This document shows, piece by piece, positions 16,269-24,762 of a stretch of DNA of 64,000 nt. The translations under genes were made by a program, and so were the position numbers. The DNA lies in NCBI RefSeq assembly GCF_026672255.1, contig NZ_JAPOHA010000004.1, forward strand, positions 124,001 to 188,000, in the 5' to 3' direction. Every line of letters begins with the position of its first letter. Positions within the stretch are counted from its first letter, which is position 1. The notes under the pieces are model-generated. The model worked only from the letters and a program-made list of their open reading frames with translations. It was not told the origin of the DNA and did not search any database. The DNA comes from Caproiciproducens galactitolivorans (GTDB lineage Bacteria > Bacillota > Clostridia > Oscillospirales > Acutalibacteraceae).

Positions 16269-17447
16269 ATGAGAAAAGTTGTTTTAGCCGGTGCCTGCCG
16301 TACCGCGATCGGAAAAATGGGCGGCACCCTCAGCAATACCCCCGCCGCCGAACTGGGCGCTGTCGTTATAAAAGAAGCCATTACCCGCGCGGGTGTTCAA
16401 CCGGAACAGGTCGATCAGGTCTACATGGGGTGCGTAATTCAGGCCGCGCAGGGGCAGAACGTCGCGCGGCAGGCTTCCATTAAGGCGGGGCTTCCCGTTG
16501 AAGTTCCGGCCGTCACGGTGAACGTAGTCTGCGGCTCCGGCCTGGAATGCGTAAACACCGCCGCCCGCATGGTTGAAACCGGCGACGCCGACATCGTGGT
16601 GGCCGGGGGCACGGAAAATATGTCCATGGCGCCCTACGCCATCAAACAGGGGCGCTACGGTTACCGTTTAGGCAACGGCACCTTGATCGACACGATGGTA
16701 AACGACGCGCTATGGGACGCTTTTAACGATTACCACATGGGTATCACCGCCGAAAACGTGGCTGAAAAGTGGGGGCTTACCCGCCAGCAGCTTGACGAGT
16801 TCAGCGCCGCGACCCAGCAGAAAGCCTGCAAAGCCATTCTGGACGGCGAATATCGGGACGAGATCGTCCCCGTTCCCGTGAAGATGAAAAAGGATATTGT
16901 GATGTTCGACACCGACGAAGGCCCCCGCCCCGACACCACGGTAGAGGTCCTTGCAAAATTAAGGCCCGCCTTTAAGCCGGACGGCGTCGTTACCGCCGGA
17001 AACGCCTCCAACATTAACGACGGCGCGGCGGCGGTCGTAGTGATAAGCGAGGAGAAGGCCAAAGAGCTTGGCGTTCAGCCCATGGCGACGTGGGTGGCCG
17101 GTGCGCTGGGCGGCGTGGAACCGTCCATCATGGGCGTCGGCCCGGTTGCCGCCGTGAAAAAGGTGCTGGCAAAAACCGGCATGAAGGTGGAAGACTTCGA
17201 CCTGCTCGAAACAAACGAAGCCTTCGCCGCCCAGAGTCTCGCCGTTATTAAAGAACTGAACCTCGACACGAGTAAAATTAACGTGAACGGCGGCGCAATT
17301 GCCCTCGGCCATCCGGTGGGCGCTTCCGGCTGCCGCATCCTGGTCACCCTGCTGCACGCCATGAAAAAGCGCGGCGCGAAAAAAGGCCTTGCTACCCTGT
17401 GTATCGGCGGCGGCATGGGCTGCGCAACGATTGTGGAAATGGAATAA
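16269..17447 (+). CDS. thlA: Acetyl-CoA C-acetyltransferase (thiolase)
   Basis: 392 residues, the standard length. The acyl-accepting Cys88 lies in [11 protein letters not shown], His348 in [12 protein letters not shown], and the second catalytic Cys378 in LCIGGGMG. It condenses two acetyl-CoA to acetoacetyl-CoA, the entry step of clostridial butyrate/butanol or chain-elongation pathways. ATG 16269 has AAAGGAGA upstream; the frame is open further upstream but that part overlaps the preceding terminator and does not match thiolases. It stands alone, with no crotonase or hydroxybutyryl-CoA dehydrogenase beside it, followed by a terminator. Confidence 0.95.
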   Translation: MRKVVLAGACRTAIGKMGGTLSNTPAAELGAVVIKEAITRAGVQPEQVDQVYMGCVIQAAQGQNVARQASIKAGLPVEVPAVTVNVVCGSGLECVNTAARMVETGDADIVVAGGTENMSMAPYAIKQGRYGYRLGNGTLIDTMVNDALWDAFNDYHMGITAENVAEKWGLTRQQLDEFSAATQQKACKAILDGEYRDEIVPVPVKMKKDIVMFDTDEGPRPDTTVEVLAKLRPAFKPDGVVTAGNASNINDGAAAVVVISEEKAKELGVQPMATWVAGALGGVEPSIMGVGPVAAVKKVLAKTGMKVEDFDLLETNEAFAAQSLAVIKELNLDTSKINVNGGAIALGHPVGASGCRILVTLLHAMKKRGAKKGLATLCIGGGMGCATIVEME

Positions 17448-17502
17448 TTGAGAACGGGGAGGACTGCCGCTTGCATTTCTTTGTCCTTCCTATAACGAAA
17501 AC

Positions 17503-17537
17503 AAAAGGGGCTTGAATCATATGGTTCAAGCCCTTTT
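17503..17537 (+). terminator. Terminator after thlA
   Basis: Stem AAAAGGGGCTTGAA (17503-17516) with TTCAAGCCCTTTT (17525-17537), one bulged G, 8-nt loop. Confidence 0.75.
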
Positions 17538-17629
17538 CCCAATCAATGAAAAACAAAAAAATATATTGCAAAAAGCCGCTAAGTTTTTTATCTTATTTTC
17601 AGAAGCGGATACTTTCTATGAATTTTTTC

Positions 17630-17658
17630 TTGCCTGTGGAATTTGCATGGGATATACT
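17630..17658 (+). promoter_or_regulatory. Promoter of the GrpB gene
   Basis: TTGCCT (17630-17635), 17 nt, TATACT (17653-17658), 28 nt before the start codon. Confidence 0.65.
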
Positions 17659-17686
17659 TTTAAAGAAGCTTTATGGGAGGGATATC

Positions 17687-18274
17687 ATGAACAAAGAATT
17701 ATCGGAAATGACCTTGGAAGAACTGTGGCAGTTGTTTCCGATTATCCTGAAAGAGCATAATGAAAAATACAAAGACTGGTACGCCGCCGAAAAAGAGTAT
17801 CTGCTGAACTGCATTGACGCAAAATACATAAAGCGCATCAATCATATTGGAAGCACCTCTGTGAAAGGGCTGATTGCAAAACCGACCGTTGATATCCTTC
17901 TGGAAATTTCGGATGACTGTGATCCCGAAGCACTGGAAAACACCCTGGCAAACAACGGCTGGCTGCTGATGTGGTCGTCATCCGGGCCGGAACTTGATCA
18001 GACTTACAACAAAGGATACACGAAAAACGGCTTTTCCGAAAAAATATACCACCTTCATGTACGGCATTTAGGCGACTGGGACGAGCTTTATTTCCGGGAT
18101 TACCTCATGGAGCACCCCAACGTTGCGGCGGAATATGCGAAACTGAAACTTGCGCTCTTTCAGAAATTTGAGCATAATCGGGATGCCTATACGGACGCAA
18201 AGACCGGATTCGTGCAGCATTATTCAAAAATAGCCAAAGAAGCATATCGGAATCGTTATAAGCCGGAGGGCTGA
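17687..18274 (+). CDS. GrpB family protein (UPF0157, nucleotidyltransferase fold)
   Basis: 195 residues. GrpB signature: RINHIGSTSVKGLIAKPTVD followed by ILLEI, and YHLHVRHLGDWDELYFRDYL. The HIGSTSVxG...KPxxD pattern is that of a minimal nucleotidyltransferase fold. The biochemical function of the family is poorly defined; GrpB domains also occur fused to CoaE. ATG 17687 follows GGGAGG at 5-7 nt; the longer open frame overlaps the promoter. Monocistronic, with terminators on both sides. Confidence 0.88.
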   Translation: MNKELSEMTLEELWQLFPIILKEHNEKYKDWYAAEKEYLLNCIDAKYIKRINHIGSTSVKGLIAKPTVDILLEISDDCDPEALENTLANNGWLLMWSSSGPELDQTYNKGYTKNGFSEKIYHLHVRHLGDWDELYFRDYLMEHPNVAAEYAKLKLALFQKFEHNRDAYTDAKTGFVQHYSKIAKEAYRNRYKPEG

Positions 18275-18305
18275 TGGCAGATTTAGCATGGGCAACCGCA
18301 TAAAG

Positions 18306-18355
18306 GAAGGGGACGGAATCCGGTTTTTGCCGGACGCCGTCCCCTTCTATTTTTA
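18306..18355 (+). terminator. Terminator between GrpB and the ABC transporter
   Basis: 11-bp stem GAAGGGGACGG / CCGTCCCCTTC (18306-18316, 18337-18347) with an inner CCGG/CCGG stem, followed by TATTTTTATTTT. It separates convergent genes. Confidence 0.85.
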
Positions 18356-18387
18356 TTTTATCTAAGGATGGTTGCCAACGCTTTGCA

Positions 18388-19137
18388 TCACTGGTTCCGG
18401 AACCGTGCCAAAAACTCTTTTGTACTTTCCTGTTTCGGGTTGCCGAAAAGCGCCGACGGCTCGCCTTCTTCGGCGACGACGCCGTCCTTCATGAAGACCA
18501 CATGGGAGGAAACGTCGCGGGCGAAGGCCATTTCATGGGTAACGATCACCATGGTCATGCCTTCCTCCGCCAGTTCGCGCATAACCTCCAGCACTTCGCC
18601 GACCATCTGCGGGTCCAGCGCGCTGGTGGGTTCGTCGAAAAGCAGCATTTCCGGTTCCATTGCCAGCGCGCGGGCGATTGCCACACGCTGTTTCTGTCCG
18701 CCGGAGAGCTGGTTCGGTTTCGCGTTGATGTATTCCGCCATACCGACCTTGGAAAGGTATTTCAGCGCGGTTTCCTCCGCCGTTTTCCTGTCCTTTTTCA
18801 AAACCTTCGTAACGCCCGCCATGCAGTTTTCCAGCACGGTCATATTGTTGAACAGGTTAAACGACTGGAACACCATGCCAACCTTGGATCGGTAGGTATT
18901 GATGTTCGTCCCCTTCTCCGTAATATCCCCGCCGTGGAACAGAATCTGGCCGGAAGTCGGGGTTTCCAGCATGTTAATGCAGCGCAGGAGCGTGGATTTG
19001 CCCGAACCGGAAGCGCCGATGATGCAGATCACGTTGCCATGATACGTTTCAAAGTCGATATCTTTCAGCACCTGATGGCTGCCGAAGCTCTTGCTCAGGT
19101 GCCGCACCTGCAAAATGGGGGATTTTATTTCGCTCAT
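18388..19137 (-). CDS. Polar amino-acid ABC transporter, ATP-binding protein
   Basis: 249 residues, GlnQ/ArtP type. Walker [10 protein letters not shown], the signature [16 protein letters not shown], Walker [13 protein letters not shown] and the switch His in [12 protein letters not shown] are all present. It powers import through the permease encoded just upstream, whose stop it overlaps by 4 nt (19134-19137). The specific amino acid cannot be read from the sequence. Confidence 0.93.
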   Translation of the reverse strand: MSEIKSPILQVRHLSKSFGSHQVLKDIDFETYHGNVICIIGASGSGKSTLLRCINMLETPTSGQILFHGGDITEKGTNINTYRSKVGMVFQSFNLFNNMTVLENCMAGVTKVLKKDRKTAEETALKYLSKVGMAEYINAKPNQLSGGQKQRVAIARALAMEPEMLLFDEPTSALDPQMVGEVLEVMRELAEEGMTMVIVTHEMAFARDVSSHVVFMKDGVVAEEGEPSALFGNPKQESTKEFLARFRNQ

Positions 19138-19934
19138 ATCTTTTCGCCTCCAAGGTGAACGGGGTTGTGTCCGGTCGGGTCCGCCATCATATCGCTTTTT
19201 ACGAGCGAGTAGTAGCTGGAGCCGTCTATTTTGTGTTCGATCCAGCGCAGCAGGCGCGAGCAGGTGAAGGTCATGATAAAGTAGATAATGCAGATAATAA
19301 AGAAGACCTCAAAGTACCGCATGAACGCACCGGCGGCGGAGTTGCCGGAAAAATACAGTTCCGTAACCTGAATCACATTCAATACGGAGGTATCTTTGAT
19401 ATTAATGATGAGGTTGTTGCCGATCTGCGGCAGAATGTTGCGAAGAGTCTGCGGCATAACGACATACGCCATAGCCTGCCAGTGGGACATCCCGATGGCC
19501 TTGGCCCCCTCCGTCTGGCCGATATCGATCGAGCCGATGCCCCCGCGCACCGTTTCCGCCATATAGGCGCCGGTGTTGATGGAAACAACGAAAAATCCGG
19601 CGAACATGGGCGACATATCCATTTTAAAGAGCTGCATGGAACCGAAATACACAACCATCGCCTGTACGATCATCGGCGTGCCGCGGAAAATTTCTATGTA
19701 GGCGGCAAGGATAAATTGCAGGAGCCCGTGCCCTATTTTTGCAAACAGGTTTGCATTTTTACGGATGGGGAGCGTCCGCAGGACACCGACCAGAAGGCCG
19801 ATCACGCAGCCGATCAGCGTGCCGACCAGCGCCAGCTGGAGCGTTACGCCCGCGCCGTGAAGAAAGATCGCTCCGTACTTATGCAGGATTAAAAAGACCC
19901 AACCGAAGAAATCATTATCACTGGGAAGATTCAT
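19134..19934 (-). CDS. Polar amino-acid ABC transporter, permease
   Basis: 266 residues of the HisMQ family with about five membrane segments. The first is [20 protein letters not shown], and the ATPase-contact (EAA) loop reads [20 protein letters not shown], then [17 protein letters not shown] 19934 is used because GGAAGTGAG lies about 10 nt upstream; a TTG three codons earlier is too near. The single permease gene suggests a homodimeric channel. It lies between the binding protein and the ATPase in one operon. Confidence 0.92.
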   Translation of the reverse strand: MNLPSDNDFFGWVFLILHKYGAIFLHGAGVTLQLALVGTLIGCVIGLLVGVLRTLPIRKNANLFAKIGHGLLQFILAAYIEIFRGTPMIVQAMVVYFGSMQLFKMDMSPMFAGFFVVSINTGAYMAETVRGGIGSIDIGQTEGAKAIGMSHWQAMAYVVMPQTLRNILPQIGNNLIINIKDTSVLNVIQVTELYFSGNSAAGAFMRYFEVFFIICIIYFIMTFTCSRLLRWIEHKIDGSSYYSLVKSDMMADPTGHNPVHLGGEKI

Positions 19935-19964
19935 AGATGACAACTCACTTCCTGTATTCTCGCA

Positions 19965-20828
19965 TTACTGCGCCAAGGGCTGCTTTGCGATTGCGTCCTG
20001 CATGATTTTGTCGCGGTCGGCCTCGCTGATGCCGGAAAGGGCCTTGTTGACGGCGGCCTTTAATTCCGGATTCGATTTGGAAACCGCGATACCGAGGTTC
20101 ACGTCCGCATCCGTGGCCTTAAAGCCGTTTCCGTCCTGAAAGTCGAGCATGACCAGCTTCTTGTTCGCGTACACGGCGCCCATTGCGGTGGGCTTGTCCG
20201 TTACAAAAACATCGGTTTTGCCGGAAGTCAGGGATACGATCAGCGCGGGAACATTCTTCATTGCAGGCTGGATAGCTGCGTCCGGAATCTGCTTAAGCAT
20301 GTCATACCAGACGGTGTTTTGCTGGGAGGTACAGGAAGCGCCTTTCAGGTCCTCCACGCTTTTTGCGGAGGCATATTTGCTGTCGGAGCGCACCAGCGCG
20401 TAGATGGTGGCTTTGTAATACGGGTCGGTGAAATCAACGGTTTTCTTGCGTTCTTCGGTAATGCTCATACCGGCGATGACCGCGTCCAGTTTGCCGGAAA
20501 CAACGCTCGGCGCAAGGCCGTCCCACTCCGTTTTCACAATTTGCAGGTCATAACCGATGGAATCGGCGATTTTTTTGGCCATCATAACGTCGTATCCGTT
20601 GGTGTATTCGCCGCTGCTGTTGGCAATCGGGATCGCGCCGTTGGAATTGTCCGCCTGCGTCCAGTTGTAGGGCGCGTAGTTGCACTCCATCCCCACCTTC
20701 AGCACTTTTTTGGAACCGTCTGCGGCCGGTGCTGCCGTCTCGGACTTCGTGCAGCCGGCCATGGTTATCAGTCCCGCCGTTAGTACCGCGCAGAGCAGCA
20801 CGGGTAAAATTCTTTTTGTAAATTTCAT
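19965..20828 (-). CDS. Amino-acid ABC transporter, substrate-binding lipoprotein
   Basis: 287 residues. A type II signal peptide with lipobox ending MAGC (Cys26) anchors it outside the membrane. The SBP_bac_3 fold shows in LKVGMECNYAPYNW, GYDVMMAKKIADSIGYDLQIV, LDAVIAGMSITEERKKTVDF and TDPYYKA. First gene of the three-gene transporter operon (binding protein, permease, ATPase). RBS GGAGT precedes the ATG. The ligand is probably a polar amino acid, not further defined. Confidence 0.92.
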   Translation of the reverse strand: MKFTKRILPVLLCAVLTAGLITMAGCTKSETAAPAADGSKKVLKVGMECNYAPYNWTQADNSNGAIPIANSSGEYTNGYDVMMAKKIADSIGYDLQIVKTEWDGLAPSVVSGKLDAVIAGMSITEERKKTVDFTDPYYKATIYALVRSDSKYASAKSVEDLKGASCTSQQNTVWYDMLKQIPDAAIQPAMKNVPALIVSLTSGKTDVFVTDKPTAMGAVYANKKLVMLDFQDGNGFKATDADVNLGIAVSKSNPELKAAVNKALSGISEADRDKIMQDAIAKQPLAQ

Positions 20829-20882
20829 AAGTTTTACTCCTATCTGTCATCAAATGAATCCTGTTTCCCGATGGAAATGCGA

Positions 20883-20906
20883 CCGGCGCCATAAATATGG
20901 CGCCGG
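20883..20906 (-). terminator. Hairpin between the YfcC-type carrier and the ABC operon
   Basis: Perfect 10-bp stem CCGGCGCCAT / ATGGCGCCGG with a 4-nt loop, without a T-run on either side. It lies between two same-strand genes and may terminate or attenuate. Confidence 0.45.
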
Positions 20907-20992
20907 GCAAAACCTGTATCGAAAATTGGGGGGAACGTCATAATTGAATTTAGGTAATAGGGTATTTCAAAGTTCTTATGTTTGCTTTTTGA

Positions 20993-22438
20993 TCAGACCG
21001 GAAGCATACCGGAAATCGCCGTAAACGTAAGGCCGAGAACCGTCATGACGATGAACAGCTTCCAGCAGGTCTTCCACCACTGCTGGAAAGAAATTTTGCA
21101 TACCGCAAGACCTGCAACCGTCATACCGGCGGTCGGGCTGATGGTGTTGATGCACTGGTTTGCATACTGGAGGCAGGTAACCGACGCTTCGGGGTTCACG
21201 CCCATCAGTCTGGTAAGAGGAGCCATAACCGGAATGGTAAGGGCAGCCTGGCCGGAGGAGGAAGGAATCAGCAGGGCGATCAGGCTCTGTGCAAAGTACA
21301 TCATGGTCGTGAAGATCACGGTCGGAACACCCTGCAGGGAAGTTGCCAATCCGTTCAGAATGGTGTCGATAATCAGGCCGTTTTCCGCAACGTAAAGAAT
21401 TCCGCGGGCAATGCCGATAATGACGGCCGCATAAGCAAAATCCTTTAAACCGATTACAAACTGATCCGCAATGTCTTTTTCTTTCAGACCGCCGATGATT
21501 CCGGCAGCCAGTCCCATTCCAAGGAAGACCATGGAGATCTCATCCATATACCATCCGAACTTTACAAGGCCGAAAATAATGAGACCCATGCCGATTGTGA
21601 AGGTAAGAAGAACGAGCTTCTGCCGTACTGTGAATTCACTCTCTTCTTCCTGTGTATCCACAAGGAATTCTTCTTTTTTTGCGATATCGTCGCGATACGT
21701 GATGGAGCTTTCCGGGTTCTTTTGGACTTTCTTGGCATACCACATGACGAACACGATACCGACCGCCATGAAAATAATCCACTGGATAAAGCGGAATCCA
21801 AGCTGCGGATTGCCGGCGATCCCCGCGATTCCCTGCGCAATCAATACGTTGAACGGGTTCGTTGTGGAGGCGCAGTATCCTAACTGCGGCCCCAGGAAAA
21901 CGATCATAAACGCCGTCATGGAGTCGTACCCCATGCCCATAATGATCGGCATAAAGATGGCATAGAACGGAAGCGCTTCTTCGGACATGCCGAAAGACGT
22001 ACCGCCAAGCCCGAACAAAAGCATGGAAATCGGGATAATCAGAATTGCTTTTCCGTGAAGCTTCTTTACCACGCGCTTCATACCGGCGTTAATCGCGCCC
22101 GTTGTGTTGATGATCTGGAAGGTGCCGCCGATCAGCAGGACAAACGCCACAACATCGGAAGCCGCCTGAATCCCCTTGGTAGGCGCCTGAAGGATATCGG
22201 CGATTCCCTGGCGGTGGTCGGTGCCGTCCTCGTCCACCTTCGGAACAGTATGATACGTTCCGGCGATGGCAATCGAACGGGTGCCGGCCGCTGTTTCAAC
22301 TTCTTTGCGGTCAAATTCGCCGCTGGGCACGAACCATGTGAGAATAGCAACAAAAACAATGAGCATAAAGGCAATGGTGTAAACATGGGGCAGTGTGAAC
22401 TTTTTCTTTTTTAATAGAGCTGAAGTTCCCGTAGACAT
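20993..22438 (-). CDS. YfcC/DcuC-family membrane carrier
   Basis: 481 residues, about 11-12 membrane segments, matching the YfcC branch of the C4-dicarboxylate/ArcD-like ion transporter superfamily. Recognisable pieces are FTLPHVYTIAFMLIVFVAIL, TWFVPSGEF, the re-entrant-like GGTSFGMSEEALPFYAIFMP, LGPQLGYCASTTNPFNVLIA and LLIPSSSGQAALTIPVMAPL. These carriers move carboxylates, amino acids or peptides; the substrate here is open. ATG 22438 follows GGAGGAGAATT. It is transcribed from a strong promoter whose start overlaps an operator (22508-22531) identical in design to the one before the BtpA/kinase operon, so carrier and enzymes are probably one catabolic regulon. Confidence 0.85.
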   Translation of the reverse strand: MSTGTSALLKKKKFTLPHVYTIAFMLIVFVAILTWFVPSGEFDRKEVETAAGTRSIAIAGTYHTVPKVDEDGTDHRQGIADILQAPTKGIQAASDVVAFVLLIGGTFQIINTTGAINAGMKRVVKKLHGKAILIIPISMLLFGLGGTSFGMSEEALPFYAIFMPIIMGMGYDSMTAFMIVFLGPQLGYCASTTNPFNVLIAQGIAGIAGNPQLGFRFIQWIIFMAVGIVFVMWYAKKVQKNPESSITYRDDIAKKEEFLVDTQEEESEFTVRQKLVLLTFTIGMGLIIFGLVKFGWYMDEISMVFLGMGLAAGIIGGLKEKDIADQFVIGLKDFAYAAVIIGIARGILYVAENGLIIDTILNGLATSLQGVPTVIFTTMMYFAQSLIALLIPSSSGQAALTIPVMAPLTRLMGVNPEASVTCLQYANQCINTISPTAGMTVAGLAVCKISFQQWWKTCWKLFIVMTVLGLTFTAISGMLPV

Positions 22439-22507
22439 AATTCTCCTCCTTAAAATCAGTTCCGCTTTCTGTGAGTGCGAGCGACGTCGTAATCGTATTA
22501 GCATGTC

Positions 22508-22562
22508 ATATGTCGTAATACATCGTCATATAGAGATTAGCAATTTTCACATGGAATGTCAA
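22508..22562 (-). promoter_or_regulatory. Promoter and operator of the YfcC-type carrier
   Basis: Minus-strand TTGACA (22562-22557), 17 nt, TAATCT (22539-22534). Just downstream, covering the transcription start, lies ATATGTCG-N8-CGTCATAT (22508-22531), an inverted repeat with one mismatch. The same arms and spacing occur at 23871-23894. A lone CGTCATAT half lies at 22612-22619. The GntR regulator encoded next door is the likely ligand-responsive repressor. Confidence 0.75.
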
Positions 22563-22773
22563 GACCGATTTAACAGATTTGTTGATTTATTAAAAAATTC
22601 GTTCACATTTTCGTCATATCCGTCACTTTATTTGTCCCATATGAATCATTAACCTGTATCTCTTTCATTTTTTGCCTGTTTCCCCTTTTCTATACGGGAG
22701 AATCCGGTCCGTTTATAAAAGATCGTTTTAACAGAAATTCAGGAGAAAGAAACCCAGGTAGGTTTTTTTTGCA
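22563..22773. other. Intergenic region upstream of the carrier promoter
   Basis: AT-rich, with a single CGTCATAT half site at 22612-22619. No coding frame is supported. Confidence 0.4.
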
Positions 22774-22820
22774 CAAAAAAACAGCATTCCCGGAAAAGAA
22801 TGACTTTTCAGGGAATGCTG
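22774..22820 (-). terminator. Terminator of the GntR regulator
   Basis: 10-bp stem CAGCATTCCC (22782-22791) with GGGAATGCTG (22811-22820). On the minus strand it is followed by eight T (22781-22774). Confidence 0.85.
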
Positions 22821-22839
22821 CGGTTCTATTTTGTACAAA

Positions 22840-23562
22840 TCAGGGAAGATTGAAGATATACCGGCTGCCGACAATATACTGCCTGCCGATATGTACCGGG
22901 CGGTTATTCGAGTCCATGATGTTCGCGATCATATAAAAAAGCGGCTCGCCGAGCGAAACATGGAGCAGCTTGGCCGTATAAGCGGTAGCGCGCACCAGTT
23001 CCAGCGTACAGGTTTCGGAACCGGCGGGATAGATTCCTTTTTTGTTCAGAAGGGTATATAACGAACTGTCCAGCTTTTCTTCGAGCAGAAATTCGTAGCC
23101 CTTGATTGGAAAATAGTTGTTTTCCAGCATGATGGGGTCGCCGTCCGCCGTCAGCACTCTTTGCGTAAAAATGATTTTGTCGTTGCTTCCGTGGTTTAAA
23201 AAGGCCTTTTCGTCCACGCCGGGCTTGATGATTTTCCGGTCAATCAGGGTATGCCCCGGCTTCATACCGCACGCAATGCAGGCGTTTCTAAAGCTTAAAA
23301 CATTTTCGATTTTCCGCTTGAGCTTGGGCTTGTTTACGAAAGTGCCCTTCCCCTGTTTTTTCACGAGGTAGCCTTCCGTAACAAGCTCCTCCACCGCCTT
23401 GCGCACCGTAATGCGGCTGATGGAGTAGATATTCATAAATTCGGGTTCGCTTGGAATCTTATCGCCGTACCGGAATTCCCCGATGTCAATTTTCCTCTTA
23501 ATTTCTTCCATTAGCTGTTGATACAGCGGAGTTTGTGACTCTATATTTAAAGAAAGATCCAT
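22840..23562 (-). CDS. GntR family regulator (HutC type, UTRA domain)
   Basis: 240 residues. The N-terminal winged HTH reads LYQQLMEEIKRKI, FRYGDKIPSEPEFM, YSISRITVRKAVEELVTEGY, then LVKKQGKGTFV. The UTRA effector domain (about 85-235) includes EKLDSSLYTLL and PLFYMIANIMDSNNRPVHIG. HutC-type regulators bind sugar phosphates or amino-acid derivatives. It sits between the carrier gene and the BtpA/FGGY/HAD operon, and matching palindromes lie at the 5' ends of both, so it probably controls both. Confidence 0.9.
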   Translation of the reverse strand: MDLSLNIESQTPLYQQLMEEIKRKIDIGEFRYGDKIPSEPEFMNIYSISRITVRKAVEELVTEGYLVKKQGKGTFVNKPKLKRKIENVLSFRNACIACGMKPGHTLIDRKIIKPGVDEKAFLNHGSNDKIIFTQRVLTADGDPIMLENNYFPIKGYEFLLEEKLDSSLYTLLNKKGIYPAGSETCTLELVRATAYTAKLLHVSLGEPLFYMIANIMDSNNRPVHIGRQYIVGSRYIFNLP

Positions 23563-23618
23563 AAAACTTATCCTCTCAATAACTTTCCTAGAATAACGTC
23601 CTAATTCAACTTATATTC

Positions 23619-23647
23619 ATTATAATATATATTTTAGTTCTTTACAA
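23619..23647 (-). promoter_or_regulatory. Promoter of the GntR regulator
   Basis: Minus strand TTGTAA (23647-23642), 17 nt, TATAAT (23624-23619). Confidence 0.7.
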
Positions 23648-23754
23648 TCTATTTTTAATTCAAATATGGAAATATTTCCTTTAAAAATAGCTGGATTCTC
23701 CAGGATTCGTTACAATAGATTAAATTATATTTATAAATTATACAAATTTAATGA

Positions 23755-23894
23755 TTGTATTCCGGGAATTCATATGCTATATTATAAGAGTAATCGTAGA
23801 ATGAAATTGTTGAAATTGGTTCGTATGCTCGTTTTGCCCGGTGCAGAATGGGCAATTTTCTTAGCCCTTCATATGTCGTTCTAGCACGTCATAT
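23755..23894 (+). promoter_or_regulatory. Promoter and operator of the BtpA-FGGY-HAD operon
   Basis: TTGTAT (23755-23760), 17 nt, TATATT (23778-23783). About 90 nt downstream, 25 nt before the start codon, ATATGTCG-N8-CGTCATAT (23871-23894) repeats the carrier operator exactly in arms and spacing. At this distance it could act as a roadblock, or a second, weaker promoter may lie closer to it. Together with 22508-22531 it defines the local regulon. Confidence 0.65.
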
Positions 23895-23919
23895 TGTTGA
23901 AGATGTTGGAGGTACAAAA

Positions 23920-24735
23920 ATGTCCTGGATAAAGGATTTATTTCACACGGAAAAACCGATTATCGGGCTGCTGCATTTAAGAGCATTACCCGGTGACCCC
24001 TCGTTTTACATAAACAGCAGCTCCATGGGCGAGGTAATCAAGCGGGCAAAGGCGGATTTAAAGGCATTGCAGGACGGCGGCGTGGACGGCGTTCTGATTA
24101 CCAATGAATTCAGCCTGCCGTACCAGAAAAAAGTTTCCGCCGTTACCTTGGCGGCAATGGGCCGCGTGGTCGGCGCGCTGGCGGACGACCTGAAAATCCC
24201 CTACGGCGTGGAGGCGATTTACGACCCGGACGCCACCATCGAAATCTGCGCCGCAACCGACGCGCAGTTTACCCGGTGCATGTTCACCGGCGGCTGGGTG
24301 GGCGACCTTGGCGTGGTCGACCGCGACATCGGGGAAACCATGCGGTTAAAAAGCGCACTCCGGCTCGATAATCTGCGCCTTACGTATTTTATTAACGGCG
24401 AAGGCGAAGTATATCTGAATGACCGGAGCCTTTCGAGCATTACACAGACCATGATTTTCAACTGCGCGCCGGACTGCCTTGTGGTGGCGGGAGGAATGGC
24501 GGGAAGCGGGCCGGAAACATCCCTGCTCGCCCAGATAAAAGCCGCCGCGGGCGAAACGCCGGTGTTCTGCGGAACCGGCTGCAACATCAGCAATGTGGAA
24601 TCCGTCCTTCGTATCGCGGACGGCTCCTATGTCGGCACAACATTTAAGGAAAACGGGGAATTCGACGGGAAAATCGACGGAAACCGCGTTTCCGAATTCA
24701 TGAAAAAAGTACACGCATTCCGAAAAGATTTATAA
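23920..24735 (+). CDS. BtpA/SgcQ family TIM-barrel protein
   Basis: 271 residues of the BtpA family (KPIIGLLHLRALPGDPSF at the start, GVDGVLITNEFSLPY, then GTGCNISNVESVLRIADG and the phosphate-binding-like YVGTTFKENGEF at the end). Members are (beta/alpha)8 barrels related to tryptophan-pathway isomerases. SgcQ lies in an E. coli sugar operon and BtpA was linked to photosystem I in cyanobacteria; the reaction is not known. ATG 23920 follows GGAGG by 6-7 nt. First gene of the operon, followed by an FGGY kinase and HAD phosphatase, which points to handling of a phosphorylated sugar-like compound. Confidence 0.85.
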   Translation: MSWIKDLFHTEKPIIGLLHLRALPGDPSFYINSSSMGEVIKRAKADLKALQDGGVDGVLITNEFSLPYQKKVSAVTLAAMGRVVGALADDLKIPYGVEAIYDPDATIEICAATDAQFTRCMFTGGWVGDLGVVDRDIGETMRLKSALRLDNLRLTYFINGEGEVYLNDRSLSSITQTMIFNCAPDCLVVAGGMAGSGPETSLLAQIKAAAGETPVFCGTGCNISNVESVLRIADGSYVGTTFKENGEFDGKIDGNRVSEFMKKVHAFRKDL

Positions 24736-24762
24736 TGGGTCATAATGGAAAAGAGGATAGAA

